A DNA stretch of 64,000 nucleotides from NCBI GenBank assembly GCA_949358305.1, contig OX442322.1:5642001-5706000 (forward strand). Reading direction: 5' to 3'. Below the pieces are notes generated by a model that saw only the letters and a list, made by a program, of their open reading frames with translations, ran no database searches and was not told where the DNA came from. Both the position numbers and the translations under genes were made by a program. This DNA is from Strigamia acuminata. Its lineage: Eukaryota; Arthropoda; Chilopoda; Geophilomorpha; Linotaeniidae. Positions 9,219-21,340 of the stretch are shown here, piece by piece; position 1 is the first letter of the stretch, and every line of letters starts with the position of its first letter.

Positions 9219-10886
9219 TGTGACGGTGACGACCACAACTCCTATCGCATGATAGTACCGGGTATAAGTCGCGTGAAATAGTGAATAATACGAGATAAAA
9301 TAAAGACAACAAGTTTCTCAAAACACTACATTTATTGTTGTCAAACAATATAATAAATCTTAAAAGTTATACAAATTCTAATGCCGACATTTGGCAAGTT
9401 AATTTACAAGTTAAACTATACAAATAATTGGCTGTGAAACAGCCCTAAAATAATATGATTACGGTTATTGGTGATCCGGGGTTCGGGAACGGCAAAGCGC
9501 CCGCTCGACCGAGTTAAAGATGTCGTCTATACGTAGCCGGGCTGGCTGTGTCCTCGAGGCTTCCGTCGGCGCTCCGTAATCGTGAAACTGGTTCCTTCGC
9601 GTTCCATCGCGTTCCTGGTTCGTATCTGGTGTAATGGTCCGTGTAATGCTTCGTGGTTCGATCCGAGAGGTGCGGTTGACTTTTAACTGCACCGCCACAA
9701 CTAGGGTTGGAAATTGGTAATGAATAAATGAAGTCATTTATTCTTCAAGGTTCCACTTCTGAATTATAATTAATTCGGGATGTTGTGAGTTTAATAAATT
9801 AACTCAATAAATTGTATTCAATTTATTGTTACGAATTTGATTCGTCATATGGTGAAACAAGTCTCGTGACTTGCTTCGATTGTTAACTTGTTGCCAAGTT
9901 TAAACAATTAATGTTTATTATCAACTACAAAATAAATTAGGGTTAAAACATCGCAACACACAATTGCCGTCAAAGTTCGCCTTGCTGAGCAGAACAGTAT
10001 CGCGCGTGCCCTAAATAACAGTGCGGTGAGAGACGGCACTGGTATTCAGGGGGATATAGCCCGCAGTTCTGCACAACAGAATTAATCACCCGAGATACTA
10101 CTCGTAAGTAGACTGCTTTGGCACCATCACCGAAGAGATATAACTTTCCCAAACACATAGTGCTACTGGCGGTAACTGCATGTTTTGCATGCAGACTGCT
10201 TTGGCACCATCAGGTGATGGAGTCAATCTCTTGCAGTAACAGTGCTACTGACGGTTACTAAATACTTTGGTATCACACGTGATTCTATTGTCCGACCACG
10301 AGGATACTTATGCGGGAGGCTTTCTCCTCGGCAAGACCGTTTGACGGAAACATTAACAGTCCGAACTTCGCCTTCAGTTGACGGGGGTTGCATGGCTCAG
10401 CAGAGCCATGCTATGCATGGACCGGTAGGCCCATGCCCTGAGTAAGAAACAGTTATTTGACATGCGGAACATACCAAATAACCAGAAATCAAGAACTAAC
10501 TTAACTTCCTGTTGTCAGGGAGTTTTATACTCGGTGGGGTTAAGTTCCACCAATCTCGTATCGCAGGAAGTGGATACGGAGATGCAAACCTGGATTATGC
10601 TAATCCTTGATGTAAACCGGATCTGGATACCGGGGACAGGAAATGGATACACAGAACGGAAATACATTCTGAAAATGGGTTTCATGTTGCGTACCCGTGA
10701 TAAAGCAAGAATACCTGCTTTATCTTATTGAATATTGATAATATAACTTTATATTATCGATTTAGATTACTTTTATGCGTAACAAACATAATAATATGTC
10801 TGTGAACTATTTCTGCGGAAAATAGTAAGTTCGAGGTTGAATTTGCCGCTAGTACTAGTGGCGCCATCTATTGCTAATTTGTCACA
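9219..10886 (-). repeat. 5' LTR of gypsy A (1668 bp)
   Basis: It starts TGTGAC and ends GTCACA on the minus strand, a perfect 6-bp inverted terminus. It abuts the tRNA-Gln PBS on one side and interrupted H coding sequence on the other. AATAAA on the minus strand (9336-9331) lies about 115 nt before the LTR end, about the same distance as in the D LTR. The partner LTR is outside the window, so the length rests on the termini alone. Confidence 0.75.
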
Positions 10887-13801
10887 ACCTTGCGCTACTA
10901 AGCGTGCTCGATATCGGGTGACGGTTCCAGCTGCATCGGTCTTGAGTTTGAAAATCCACTTACAGCCGAGTATCGTTGTGTTCGGTGGTTTCGGAACCTC
11001 TTCGTAAATTTCCCTCTCTTTAAAGGTGTCCAATTCCTCTTGTATGGCTTCGCGCCATTTCGGAGCGTCATTAAACTTCGGAATTTCAGCATATGAAGCT
11101 GGTTCAGTTCGGCATAAGTGAGCCGCATGACGAACGCCCGGAAGAGTTGGCAATTTATGTTCGAGGTTACCGAAAAAGAAAAGTTCTGGTTCGTAATCGA
11201 TGTTATTCAACATGCAGTAGTCTTCAATGTCCTTGTAAGCTTCTGAGTCGAATCTTTGGAGTTAGAAAATAATAAACATCGATTAAAATGGATCCCAGTT
11301 TTTTATCTTTCCTAAGATGTTCTTCATGGACCCACTCGCTGCACTCCCCGTCGCCACCGACAAATCGCCACATGTGAGTTGTATGGCGAGCAGTTGCTGC
11401 AGCAACTTCAGTCCCTAATACAGGTGCTGGTGGCATGGGAGCCGGATCGAAGACTTGTAACGTGTGCGATGTAGGGTCGTCAGCACCCTGTTGGCGACGT
11501 GTCGTAACAAATCTTAGCGGATCACGTGGAGGAGAATGCGGCATTGAGCGTCGAGGTGACGGTGGCACAGATGGAAGAGGCGTAGACGGAGGTGTTTGAC
11601 GTGGTGATTGGTCGGGTGATGTGCCAGTAAATTCGGATGTGCCCGGATACATGGATGCACTCTCAATGGGTTCAACATCGTCTGCCGTATCACCTCCTTC
11701 CTCTTCATATAATTTGGGATATGATTGAGAATATCGCAACGTTGCTGAACCTGGTGGTTGGGTTGCACATAGATCCAACAATAGTTGTTCCGGTGTCGTC
11801 AGAGGTGGCAAGAAAATATGCGGAAAAATTGGCGGCGTGTGCATTGTCACTGATGTGGAGGTCTGGTTGCCGTTGCTGTCATCGGAATCATTATCGGAAC
11901 GGTTTAATCCTTCGGAGTCAGATCCCCTCGGCCAAGCGTGATACCTGACATCGTCACTGAATGAAACCGACTGTTGTCCGGGACTGGTAAACGATTCCTC
12001 AGGTCGTTGAGTCAAAACTTTGATGGATTTTCGATACGACTGTCGCTCGTCGACTTTGACATGAATAGATTCATATACTTTGTTATCAGCCGGGTTCCAA
12101 ATTCGGTATCCACGGGTCCCTGTGGCGTAGCCGACTAAATACCCCTCCCAGGCTCGCAAATCCAGTTTCTTGCGGCCTGGTGCGGTGAAGTGCATTCAGC
12201 ATTTGGAGCCCAGTTTACGTAAGTGTCGTAATGACAATGCTCTCTGCCGCCAAAGGATGTAGGGGACTTGATTGTTGAGTCGTGAATGAGGACTCCGGTT
12301 CTTGATATAAGAAAACGAGACTGCGAGTTCGGCCCAGAGCGCTTCCGGCAATTTAGTTTCGAATAGAACTGCACGAAAATTGTCGGCAATTGTTCGGTTT
12401 ATGCGCTCAGCCGTGCCGTTCATTTGGGGCGATGATGGGTTCGTTCGCTGACCCTGAATCCCTTTGTCCTGAAGGTAGCGGAGAAATTCGTTTGATAAAA
12501 ATTCACCGCCTCGATCAGTACGTATAGCTTTGACGCTCGTTTCTTGTATTCGCTCCACTCTTGCAACAAAGTCTTTGAAAGATGCAAAAACTTGCGATTT
12601 CTGAGCCAATGGAATGATCCAACAATAACGGGTGGCGTCGTCTATGATAGTGAGAACAAAACGCGCCCCCCAAAGGATGGGACGGGAGCCGGTCCCCAGA
12701 CGTCCATGTAAAGGAGGTCCAATGGCTTAGAAGTAGAAGGATTTGGATCTGGTTTGTGCGATGCTCTCGTAGACTTTGCGATCCGGCAGTCATTACAGGC
12801 TAATTCACGTTGAACTTCTCCCGGTTCCATCCCGTAGACTTGGTCATTGGCGGCCAATAGCTTCATTGCGTTAGTATGCAAATGGCCTAAACGACTATGC
12901 CACAAACCGGTGGCATCTTTGACAGTAGTCGGATTGGCGATGATCTTCTTTTGTGATTGGGAATTGCCACCAAGCAGAGGAAAGGCGTTCACGGGTGGGA
13001 TGGATTGCAATGTACTTGCATAGGATGGGAGGGTTGATGGATGAGTGTTGATAGGAGCAGGAGGAGGAATTGAAGGAATCGGAGGAAGAGTTTGAGTAAC
13101 TGGGATAGGGACTTGTTTGGTAGGCTTCACGGATTCAGTGGCCAGCATGTTGATTCGAAAGTCCGAAATCTCTTTCTCCTTCTTTTGCTTTCCCTGCTTC
13201 GGTTGAGGAATGATAGGAAAATCCTGCTCTGTGGTAACAAGTGTCTGAGGAGGAGGAACAGTTTGTTGCGGCGTTGGAGAAACGGTCGTCGCAAATGTCG
13301 GAGTCGAACACAAACCGTTCACATAATATAATCCACCTCTTTCCTTGGCACGGATAAGAGGACTGCGAAAGTCTGATTGATATACGTGGATCTCGCTATT
13401 AAAGATGTGAATATGATGGCGAGCCTTGTCTATTTTCGAGACTGAAACTAAGTTTGCTTCAAAATTCGGCGCGTATAAGACATTTGTTAGGTTCACGGTA
13501 CAGCGGGTCTTATCAATGGCTAACAGAAGTCAGACGGTTCCCTTTCCTGTTACTTGGGACTTCCCCTGCCCGAGTTCGATGTCGAAGGGAATGCAATCGG
13601 CGAAATCGGTGAACCAGGCACGGACATGCGAAACATGGTCTGTGGCACCGCAGTCCAGTATCTACTCGTTGGATTGCATAAAATGGGCGACTGGACGGTG
13701 AATAACTTGCGGTGCATTGACGAAAAATGTCCCCTCTCGATGCGGATGGGAACTTTCGCGGGGCCGGTTGGGATTCGATTTCGTAGCCGCGTTCTTGTTT
13801 C
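10887..13801 (-). pseudogene. pol: H copia polyprotein remnant: protease, integrase, start of RT
   Basis: Recognisable pieces in order: basic end of Gag, protease LDCGATDHVSHV, GAG-preintegrase (WHSRLGHLHTNAMKLLAAND), integrase core (GTAERINRTIADNF), a proline-rich linker and the RT start (PPNTTILGCKWIFKLKTD). Compared with C there are nonsense codons just before and after the protease, a frameshift near 12640, a TGA at 12198-12196 where C has Trp, and another frameshift near 11220. Homology to C stops after ARLVAQG where the LTR of A begins. Confidence 0.9.
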
Positions 13802-15096
13802 TGTAGCAGAGGAGTGCGCTGCACAGTATGAAATACTGTGTGTGGAAGCGTGATTAGATGCCTAAACACGGCAAATGTGAGCGCAATGACGTGCGCGCAC
13901 TTCCAACGCTTGAAAACGGTTTGTCGCGTCCTACTTGGTATAGGTTTAAATAGCGCTAACGTGTAATACTTTACCTGTGATCAATTATGTAAATACCCAA
14001 ATGAATACCAAATGTATGTAAATAAACAGGTAATTTATTCACCAGGCTTTATGCCTTTAAAATACACTCAGTATACAACTAAAGTCGACTTGGTCAGAGT
14101 CGAACAAAGGATTTCTCAAGATGGCGTCGTCGGTTCCGCGTGGTCGGCGGAACAAAGGCGGCGTCTCGAGTTGTCGTTAATTCGTCACGGATTCGTCTTC
14201 ACGGACGCGGTGGAATGCTCTTTCGAGTCTTCTATCCGTGCCTGTTGTCTAGGGTTTGGTTTAGCGTCGCGGAGGCCTTGTCTAGGAACTTTGGGGTTCC
14301 CTACAAAGCACTCGGACACTTACTTCGGCGAATAATCAACTGGGCGATTATTCTGGGTGATTTCACAAGGGCTATTCTCGTGCTTTCGCAGGAATAGCTC
14401 GCAAGTGACTTCGTGAGAGTTACAGTTTGCACTTTACTCAGCGATCCTCGATCAATCCTAACTTGTAGTTGAAGTTGGCCTGACGGTGAGGTAGTTGCTG
14501 TGTTCTTGGTGTCGTTTGTGTAAGTTCTGTCTTTAGGCGGGAAAACACAGCCTTTTATGCAGTGGGGGAAGGGCCGGCGATCAACCAATGGGGGCTGACC
14601 ACCAGCCGCTTCCTTCCCCTCGGGGCACACACCTGCCATGGGGAGGTGGAGCCAACTCGGGGGGAACGACTCTTCAATCATAGTGACTCAGAGGACAAGT
14701 ATCCGCCCTGGGGGGACACTTATCCAACTGGGTCACCACAGGTTGGAAAATAATGCCACTGCACTCTAAAGTGCTTATATATAGCAAACACAATGTAAAA
14801 TAAACTAAATGTTTAATAAAAACAAAAATGCTTACATAATTTTGTCCATTTAGATGGAGAAAATACATGAGTGCTTGCTGGCGTGCAAGCGGCCATTGTG
14901 ATTGTGAAAAACATACATGCACACCATCTGGTGTTGATAATAAGTAATACAAATGTAAACAGTATAGAGGCAGCATTATGCCCAATGTTAAATAATGAAA
15001 TAAATCCTAATAAATACACTAGGCTGCATAATGCAGTAATACATTAAGAAATGCGCAAAACAAGTACGGAGGACTGTTTGGCATCGATAAACAACA
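13802..15096. repeat. Solo LTR of a copia element, itself split by a gypsy solo LTR
   Basis: It begins TGTAGCAGAGGAGTGCG, like the LTR starts of C and H, and ends ACAACA. A 5-bp target duplication GTTTC flanks it (13797-13801 and 15097-15101). Without the inner insertion it is about 472 bp. It lies inside the basic end of H Gag. By analogy with C and H it is on the minus strand. Confidence 0.8.
13922..14740 (-). repeat. Solo LTR of the D gypsy family (819 bp)
   Basis: On the minus strand it runs from TGTGGTGACCCAGTTGG to GTAGGACGCGACA and aligns along its length with the 818-bp LTRs of D, though clearly diverged. A 4-bp target duplication GGTT (13918-13921 and 14741-14744) flanks it. GCCATCTTG and the CACAG/GTAAAGT splice donor of D are both kept. 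It formed by recombination between the two LTRs of an older copy. Confidence 0.9.
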
Positions 15097-15193
15097 GTTT
15101 CGTCGTCGACTCTTGCTGCGTGACGAGCGCTGCACTGAAACCATTGGCTGATTCGGATTTTGAAGACGTGGGAGCGGACAGCGATTGGCATAG
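15097..15193 (-). pseudogene. gag: H Gag fragment after the zinc knuckle
   Basis: About 97 bp of H between the copia solo LTR and copia I. The minus strand encodes the end of the CCHC knuckle (ANRCPLPR) and a basic stretch (RSSRSKSRRR) that align with C. Its two edges are the target duplications GTTTC and CATAG. Confidence 0.8.
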
Positions 15194-15500
15194 TGTTAGT
15201 TTAGTAGAGTCACAGTGAGTGGACATGAAATGAGAAAACCATCTTTGTGGCAGGAAACAGGTTGAGAAGCAACCAAGCCATTTAATAACTGTGAAAACAA
15301 GAAAAGGAAAGTGGCGCCCTCTCTGTACAAATTAAGTAAACATAAAAAAGCATAGCCTATAAGCAGAGAGGTGCATTAAAGTTAAATACAATAACATGCA
15401 ATGAAGGTAAATAACAATATGACACTTATAACATTATACATTTAAATATCAAATGAATAAATAAACAATATACAATGTATATACATATCTAAGATTAACA
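15194..15500 (-). repeat. 3' LTR of copia I
   Basis: 307 bp, TGTTAG...TTAACA on the plus strand, repeated at 20310-20616. It is preceded by target duplication CATAG. Confidence 0.9.
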
Positions 15501-15538
15501 AGCGGCCCCCTCATATTGTTAAAGAAAGGAGAAAATTA

Positions 15539-18500
15539 TCAATTCTTACTAATGCACATATACCTCACACAAAAACGTAATAAATCAGATCTATCTATGG
15601 CTTTAGTCATAACATCGACCGGGTTTTCATGGGTATCGACGTATTTAATGCAAATGGTTTCATCCTTCACAAGAGCACGCACAAAATGATATTTAATGTC
15701 TATATGTTTTGTGCGGCGGTTCTCGATACAAGATTTTGTGAAGTCGATCGTAGAAGTGTTATCACAAAACACCGTGGATAAATTCACATTGCTTTCAGAC
15801 GGTAAGACTTCTCGGAGTACACGTTGTAGCCAAATGAAGTCTTTAACTGTCTCTGCAAGTGCTGCATACTCCGACTCCATCGTAGATAAGGCAACAGATT
15901 TCTGCTTGAAAGCTCGCCACGATATGATAGAATTCCCCAAAGTGATGACTGTCCCTCCAATGGAAACTCGATCATCTCGGTTGTTGGCGTAATCGGCATC
16001 TGCGTAGGCACACAAAAGAGGTTGACTATCCTGTGTCAGAACAAGATTATAATGCTTGGTGTATCTAACATAGGCTAATAAGTCCAATAGAACTTTCCAG
16101 TGTGCCATCCCAGGATTTGCTTGGAACTGGCTGATAACGTTCACAGCATAAGCAATGTCTGGCCTAGTGCGTGAGGCTAAGAAGGAGAGGGATCCAAGCA
16201 AGCTGCGAAATGGGATTCCTTTCATTTCCTCAACTTCAAAAAGCGTTTGCAGACAGTCTCTCTTAGTGAGTACAGTTGACTTAACAATAGGAGATGTCAG
16301 AAAAGATGTACCGAAGGAGTTGAACTGAGTCAGTATCTTGGTGATGAGTGCACGTTGGTGGATCTGAATGCCAACTTTTCCAAAGAACTCAAATTGGATG
16401 CCAAGCAGTTTTCGAGTTTCACCCAAAATTACCAAGTCGAAATGCTTTTGTATAAGGGAGATGGCATCCATAGCGCACTTTAAAGTCTTTCCGAAGATAA
16501 CCATGTCATCAACGTAGACGATAATGATGACGTCATTGCCCAATTTGTACACGCAATTACACCAATCAAGTCCCACGAAACCGAGTTTCCGAAGAACCTG
16601 GTCCAGCTCAGAATTCCATTCACGACCAGACTGGTGGAGTCCGTAGATGGCTTTAATCAGTCTGCAGAGAAGGTGTTCTTGACCGGCTTTTATGTAGCCT
16701 TGTGATTGAGTCATAAAGATAGTCTCATGAAGATTAGCGTAAAGGTATGCGCATTTCACGTCAATCTGCACATGTGCCCAGCCTAACATCCCAACGAGGA
16801 GCGTAAAGAGGAATCGCACGATGGAAAAATCAACCACCGGTGAGAAAACCTCATCATAGGTGTCACCGTAAACTTGAGTGAAACCACAGGCCACCAATCA
16901 AGCTTTGTAACGTGTGGTGACTCCGTCTGCATGATCCTTAATTGTGTAGACCCACCGACAGGTCACAGGCTTAACATGACTAGGCGGAGGTTCACAGAGT
17001 TCCCATACTCCTCGGTCAGTCATGGTGCCGATCTCATCGTCCATGGCATTATCCCAGTGTTCCTTTTGAGGAGAACGTTGTGTGTCATTAAAGTTGTTAG
17101 GAATAATGATCTCAGTATTATTAATTTCTTCGTCTTCAATCACTTGGAGCAGGTGGTCAGTATCATCATCCAACCTAGCGGTTTCAGTTGGTTCTTCGGG
17201 CGTGACAAACACAGCGGTATCTCTGGAGAAGGGCAGGTTGTGCTGTGCGCAATATCGTTCTATCTCCGGTATGGAGCGTAGTTTTGGTTTGCTCTGCCCT
17301 TGGATAGTGTATTGGTAATCCGCCTGTTTGGTGCCTGGCCTGGATTTGGCGAGACATTCCCATACGCAAGGCTTTACAGTCGGAACTTGTGGAAGAGCCA
17401 AGGTAGGCAGCAACGGTGCAGGGATTGCAGTAGGTATCGGAACCTTTACTTCAGCCTGGATGGTTGGTATCGGAACCTTTACTTCGGCCTGGATGGTTGA
17501 TATCAGAAGCTTTACTTCGGCCTGGATGGTTGGTGCTGCCGGATGGTCATTCATTTCGGTCACCTCATCCTGAATGGTGGTATAATTTGGGCCCAGCTCG
17601 GGATCCATTGCTAACTGTCCCTCGATAAACTTAACATCGCTAGATTGTAAGATCCGGGATAATTCGGGTACCCAGATACGGTATCCTCTAGTATTGGTAG
17701 GATATCCGAGCATTATGTCTCTGTATGCCTTATTGTCCAACTTGGTTCGAACTGCATTCCGAACATAGCACAAACATCCGAATTTTCTAAGATGTCCAAT
17801 GGCGGGCTTCCGACCATACATGAGCTCAAGTGGCGTCTTCGTATTTTGATTCTTGATCACACGATTTCTAATGTAGTTAAAAGTCATAAGGGCTTCTGCC
17901 CAAAACCTATGTTCGAGTTTGGCATCGTTAAGTAGCGCTCGAACTCCATCCATTAGGGTTTGGTTAATCCGTTCCGCGACGCCATTTTGTTCTGGCGTGT
18001 ACGAATTTGTTCGCTCATGTCCAATTCCGACACTTTCCAAATAGTCGGAGAATTTCCCGGAACAGAACTCCATATTGTTGTCAGTCCTAATAGTAACAAC
18101 TTTCTGTTCCAAAATCCGCTCTACTCTAGCAACGTAAGCCTGAAAGAGCCCGAAAACTTGATCCTTACGTGTCATAAAATAAACTGTTGTGTGTCGGGAG
18201 AAGTCATCCGTAATTGTCAAGAAATACACGCACCCGGATAACGACTTTGTGGGTAAGGCACCACACACGTCCATGTGAAGTAGTTCTAAGGGTTTAGTCG
18301 ATCGTACTTGAGGTATTGGTTTGATTGTCAAGCACTTCTTCTTAGCTAAATCACACACTTCACAGTGATCCAATTTTCCAGGTAAATCATCAAGACCCCG
18401 GATAGCAGCATTCTTGATTGTCTGTTGGACACTTTCCAAGTGTATATGGCCGAATCTTTCGTGCCACAGTCGCAAATCGGCGATGTTCTTGGAAGGTCGC

Positions 18501-18949
18501 TCAGCCGCCAGGGCAGTCGACATGTCACGCTTCTCAGATTGTGGGCAAAAACCGCCATTTGCCAGTCTCACAAAATATAAACTTCCTTTCTTGGTTGCCT
18601 CCATAACAGGAATAAAATCTTCTCCAATGTAAAGTCGTACGCGACCGGATCCAATGCTGGCTTTACAACCCGCCTCATCCAACTTCGATGCCGAAATCAT
18701 ATTTCGTCGTAAGTCGGATGTGTAGAAAACATTACGCAAAGTCACTGGTTTTGTATTAGCTCCAAAAGCACAATTGACGGCTACGTCGCCGACGCCTTCT
18801 ATCTGAATAGAGGATGACTTGCCCGCCTGCATAATTCTTCCGTTTGTCACCGGTTTAAAGCGGAAAAAGTACTCTTTGTTCTTGCAAAAGTGGCTAGTGG
18901 CGCCGGTATCGTAAACCCATTCGGTGTCACATTTCTCTGGTGTAATCAC
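15539..18949 (-). pseudogene. pol: Copia I polyprotein (PR-INT-RT-RNaseH) with one nonsense codon
   Basis: One frame of about 1136 codons broken only by TGA at 16900-16898. The codon follows TRYKA, where copia RT has Arg, so CGA to TGA is the simple explanation. Motifs: protease YDTGATSHFCKN; integrase zinc finger (WHERFGHIHLESV...CEVC); integrase core (PEQNGVAERINQT); RT YVDDMVIFG; RNase H (YADADYANNRDD, TMESEYAALAE); and the usual copia end (KHIDIKYHFVR, DVMTKAI). The linker after integrase holds about three near-repeats of TIQAEVKVPIP. Almost all of gag upstream is missing. Confidence 0.92.
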
Positions 18950-19175
18950 CTCCGTCTCGAATAATTCAGTCAGGTATCCCAGTTCGCGGAATTTGGCTGA
19001 TAAGTCATCCGATGCATCGTCACCAAACGCCGCTTGTGGTTCAGGCCACGAAGCCCCAGCAACCCTGATACATTAATGCTATCTCCATCTCATCCTTCCA
19101 AGTCGCGTAATTGTTGCGGCCAAGCAAGGCAATCTTCTGGCCAGCAATCTTGTTATCTTCCTCCAAATCTGGCAT
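18950..19175 (-). pseudogene. gag: Gag remnant of copia I
   Basis: An ATG at 19175 starts a typical copia Gag N-terminus (LLGRNNYATWKDEMEIALMY) that breaks after about 30 codons. A different frame leads into the protease ORF. The capsid part and zinc knuckle are gone, so a deletion near 19075 removed most of gag. Confidence 0.75.
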
Positions 19176-20297
19176 GGTTTGTTGAAAGTTGTCGTACAAA
19201 GTTCACAAAAATTCCCAGTTGAACAAGGGAAATAAATTGCTCCAAAATGCACAAATAAGTTCCAAACAAATTCCAATCCGTATGGCACAGGATGTAGTTA
19301 AACACTGCACACACAAAACACAAGTCACTTGAAAATTGGATTGCTTTACATGCAAACGAGGTTCGATGTTTGCAGGTTAGTAGCGCTCTTATAATTAAGT
19401 TAGTAAAATTCTAACACAACACTAAGCTAGTTTACAACAAAATTCAATGAATAAATTCAAAAATAAATTCAGAAATTCAAATAAATTCAAATAATCAAGA
19501 AAATCGTCAAAAATGATGTCTTCCAAAAGATGAAAGGTTTGTGAAGTCATCTGGTGCACTTCACGTGTTTTTCCTTGAGAATCTGGTCCAAACACTCGTA
19601 ATTCTGCTGGTTGAAATGTCCAAACACTCCATACACTTCACGTGTATTTTCCTGGTCCAAATATCACACTTCACGTGTGTTTTCTCAACAATTCGTCCGA
19701 AATTTGCAATTTTTAGCTGCTTTATGATGTCCAAATTGATTGGCACACTTCACGTGCGTTTTCCCCTCGAAATTTCGATCTAGAAAATGTCCAGAAAGCT
19801 GCAAAACGTCCGGAGAGTGCCTCGTACGAATCCAAATGATGAAAATCGTCGTCTGGGCGCTTTCTGTGCTGGACGTTCTTCGCGAACGTTCCTCGTCGTT
19901 CGAAAACGTTTCGGCGACGTTCCTCGTCGATCGTTAACGTCTGTGCGACGTTCCTCGTTGATTAGCGATCGATGCCGCGAACGTGTCGCCATGCACTCGA
20001 AACGTAATGTCGACGTTCGGCGCTGACAAATACACAAAAATACAATTAATTAATTGAAAATAAACGAGGAACACAAACTGTCAAAGGTTCCAAGCTGTAT
20101 TTGTCCTTTTTAGTGGTTGATATCACTGGTGCACACAGGTTAGATGTGGATTTCATCCTTTCTAATGGAGGTCGCCATCTTGGAAAACTTGAAAACCTGG
20201 CAATTTGGCTTGTAGTAAGTTGCAATCATGTAGTTTTTGCTGCCAAACTAAATCCCTTTTCATTCCGGCATTTTAGTCCACTCCTTGCCAATGTAGT
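19176..20297 (-). other. Leader of copia I with two repeat arrays
   Basis: Non-coding, about 1.1 kb. One array (19554-19763) has four hairpins with the shared core CACTTCACGTG. A second (about 19870-19990) has three to five copies of a unit like CGACGTTCCTCGTCGATCG. GCCATCTTGG occurs at 20174-20183. No coding frame is convincing. Confidence 0.7.
19554..19763 (-). repeat. Four-copy hairpin array in the copia I leader
   Basis: Copies at 19554-19572, 19631-19650, 19665-19684 and 19744-19763. Each has core CAC-TTCAC-GTG followed by GTTTTC or a close variant. Flanking stem bases differ between copies but still pair in copies 2 (ATACAC/GTGTAT) and 3 (CACAC/GTGTG). Confidence 0.75.
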
Positions 20298-20308
20298 GGC
20301 CCATAACC
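20298..20308 (-). promoter_or_regulatory. PBS of copia I, internal initiator tRNA-Met site
   Basis: GGTTATGGGCC on the minus strand, one base inside the LTR. Drosophila copia uses this same stretch, complementary to the anticodon arm of initiator tRNA-Met (half-tRNA primer). Confidence 0.85.
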
Positions 20309-20309
20309 T

Positions 20310-20616
20310 TGTTAGTTTAGTAGAGTCACAGTGAGTGGACATGAAATGAGAAAACCATCTTTGTGGCAGGAAACAGGTTGAGAAGCAACCAAGCCATTTA
20401 ATAACTGAGAAAACAAGAGAAGGAAAGTGGCGCCCTCTCTGTACAAATTAAGTAAACATAAAAAAGCATAGCCTATAGGCAGAGAGGTGCATTAAAGTTA
20501 AATACAATAACATGCAATAAAGGTAAATAACAATATGACACTTATAACATTATACATTTAAATATCAAATGAATAAATAAACAATATACAATGTATATAC
20601 ATGTCTAAGATTAACA
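20310..20616 (-). repeat. 5' LTR of copia I
   Basis: 307 bp, partner of 15194-15500 with about five differences. It is followed by target duplication CATAG. Confidence 0.9.
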
Positions 20617-21340
20617 CATAGTGCCCCAATTGGTCGCAATTGAAACACTTGATGGTCGAAATATCTCGAGGGCCAGATTTATTGCGTTGACGGAATTGTC
20701 CTTTAGCAGAAGCATGAGCCGTCGATTGAGTTGACCCGAGTAATCCAGTCGATTTTAAGCGTAAATGTTCGGAAATTAATTGCTCGGCCACCAATGTGGG
20801 TGTAAACTGTGGATCCGGCCAATGATAAATGGCAAATGTTGCCTGTGCGTATTCTGGCGGCAAACACTTCAAATACTGGTACGCTTGGTGAATTTCCGTA
20901 ACAGTTTCCCCCACATCACGTAATTGGCGACCGTAGTTGTCGACTCGTGCGATGAAATCGGGCATGTCCTCGTTGGGTTCTAAGTGGAGACTTAAGAACT
21001 CTTAGCGCATAGACGCTTGACGTGCCTTGGAACTCGGCGCATATATTTTTGCCAGCGTATCCCACGCCTGTTTCGGGGTAACGCAGTTGTCAAGAACCGA
21101 ACGTTTGCCTTCACTAACATAGATGTATATATGTCCAAGAGCTTTTTTTTTCTTCGTCATATATCGTTCCTTTTCCTTTTCGGATAAAGTGGCAAGATGT
21201 TCTGCTTCCTTGTCTTCAGTCACGTGCCTCCAAAGGCCTTCGGACTTGAGCAACATACGCATTGCTCTCTGCCACTGTTCATAATTCCCGACTCCCAGGA
21301 CAGGAATTAGACCGCCCGATGAATTGGCTGCTTTGTGCAT
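20617..21340 (-). pseudogene. gag: H copia Gag remnant
   Basis: From ATG at 21340 the frame resembles the N-terminus of C (VLGVGNYEQWQRAMRMLLKS, AWDTLAKIYAPSSKARQASM, YLKCLPPEYAQATFAIYHWP) and reaches a CCHC knuckle beginning CFNCDQLGHY. A TAA at about 21003 breaks it, and copia I interrupts the knuckle at 20616. The rest of the knuckle lies at 15193 downward. Confidence 0.9.

Larger units (their letters stand above)
1..10886 (-). mobile_element. Ty3/gypsy element A (gag, pol, ORF3; 3' end outside window)
   Basis: Read on the minus strand, the order is 5' LTR (10886-9219), PBS, leader, gag, frameshift site, pol, spacer and a third ORF that is still open at base 1, so the 3' LTR lies beyond the left edge. 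The right end is set by two observations: copia H coding sequence stops at 10887, and the LTR has perfect 6-bp ends (TGTGAC...GTCACA). Gag, Pol and ORF3 are all long and open, so the copy looks young. The target duplication cannot be checked because the other end is missing. Gag and Pol resemble those of D, so A and D belong to one lineage. Confidence 0.85.
15194..20616 (-). mobile_element. Copia element I, complete ends, defective
   Basis: 307-bp LTRs at 15194-15500 and 20310-20616, target duplication CATAG (15189-15193 and 20617-20621), a Drosophila-copia-type PBS and a polypurine tract (GAGGGGGCCGCT on the minus strand, next to 15500). The LTRs differ at about five positions by eye. Most of gag is deleted and the polyprotein has one nonsense codon. 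Its protein differs from that of C and H, so it is a separate copia family inserted into H gag. Confidence 0.9.

Noticed and set aside
9625-9670. A tRNA-like stretch (TGGTGTAATGGT ... GGTTCGATCC) resembling pol III A and B boxes
   Set aside because: The T-arm does not pair (CGTGG against CGAGA) and no acceptor stem can be built; it lies within the LTR of A.
9781-10886. Alternative shorter LTR for A starting TGTTGTGAG
   Set aside because: No primer-binding site lies next to it, while 9219 has matching 6-bp inverted ends and an 18-nt tRNA-Gln site.
19554-19990. Repeat array in the copia I leader as a CRISPR-like structure
   Set aside because: Spacers are irregular and imperfect, the genome is eukaryotic, and the array sits inside a retroelement leader.
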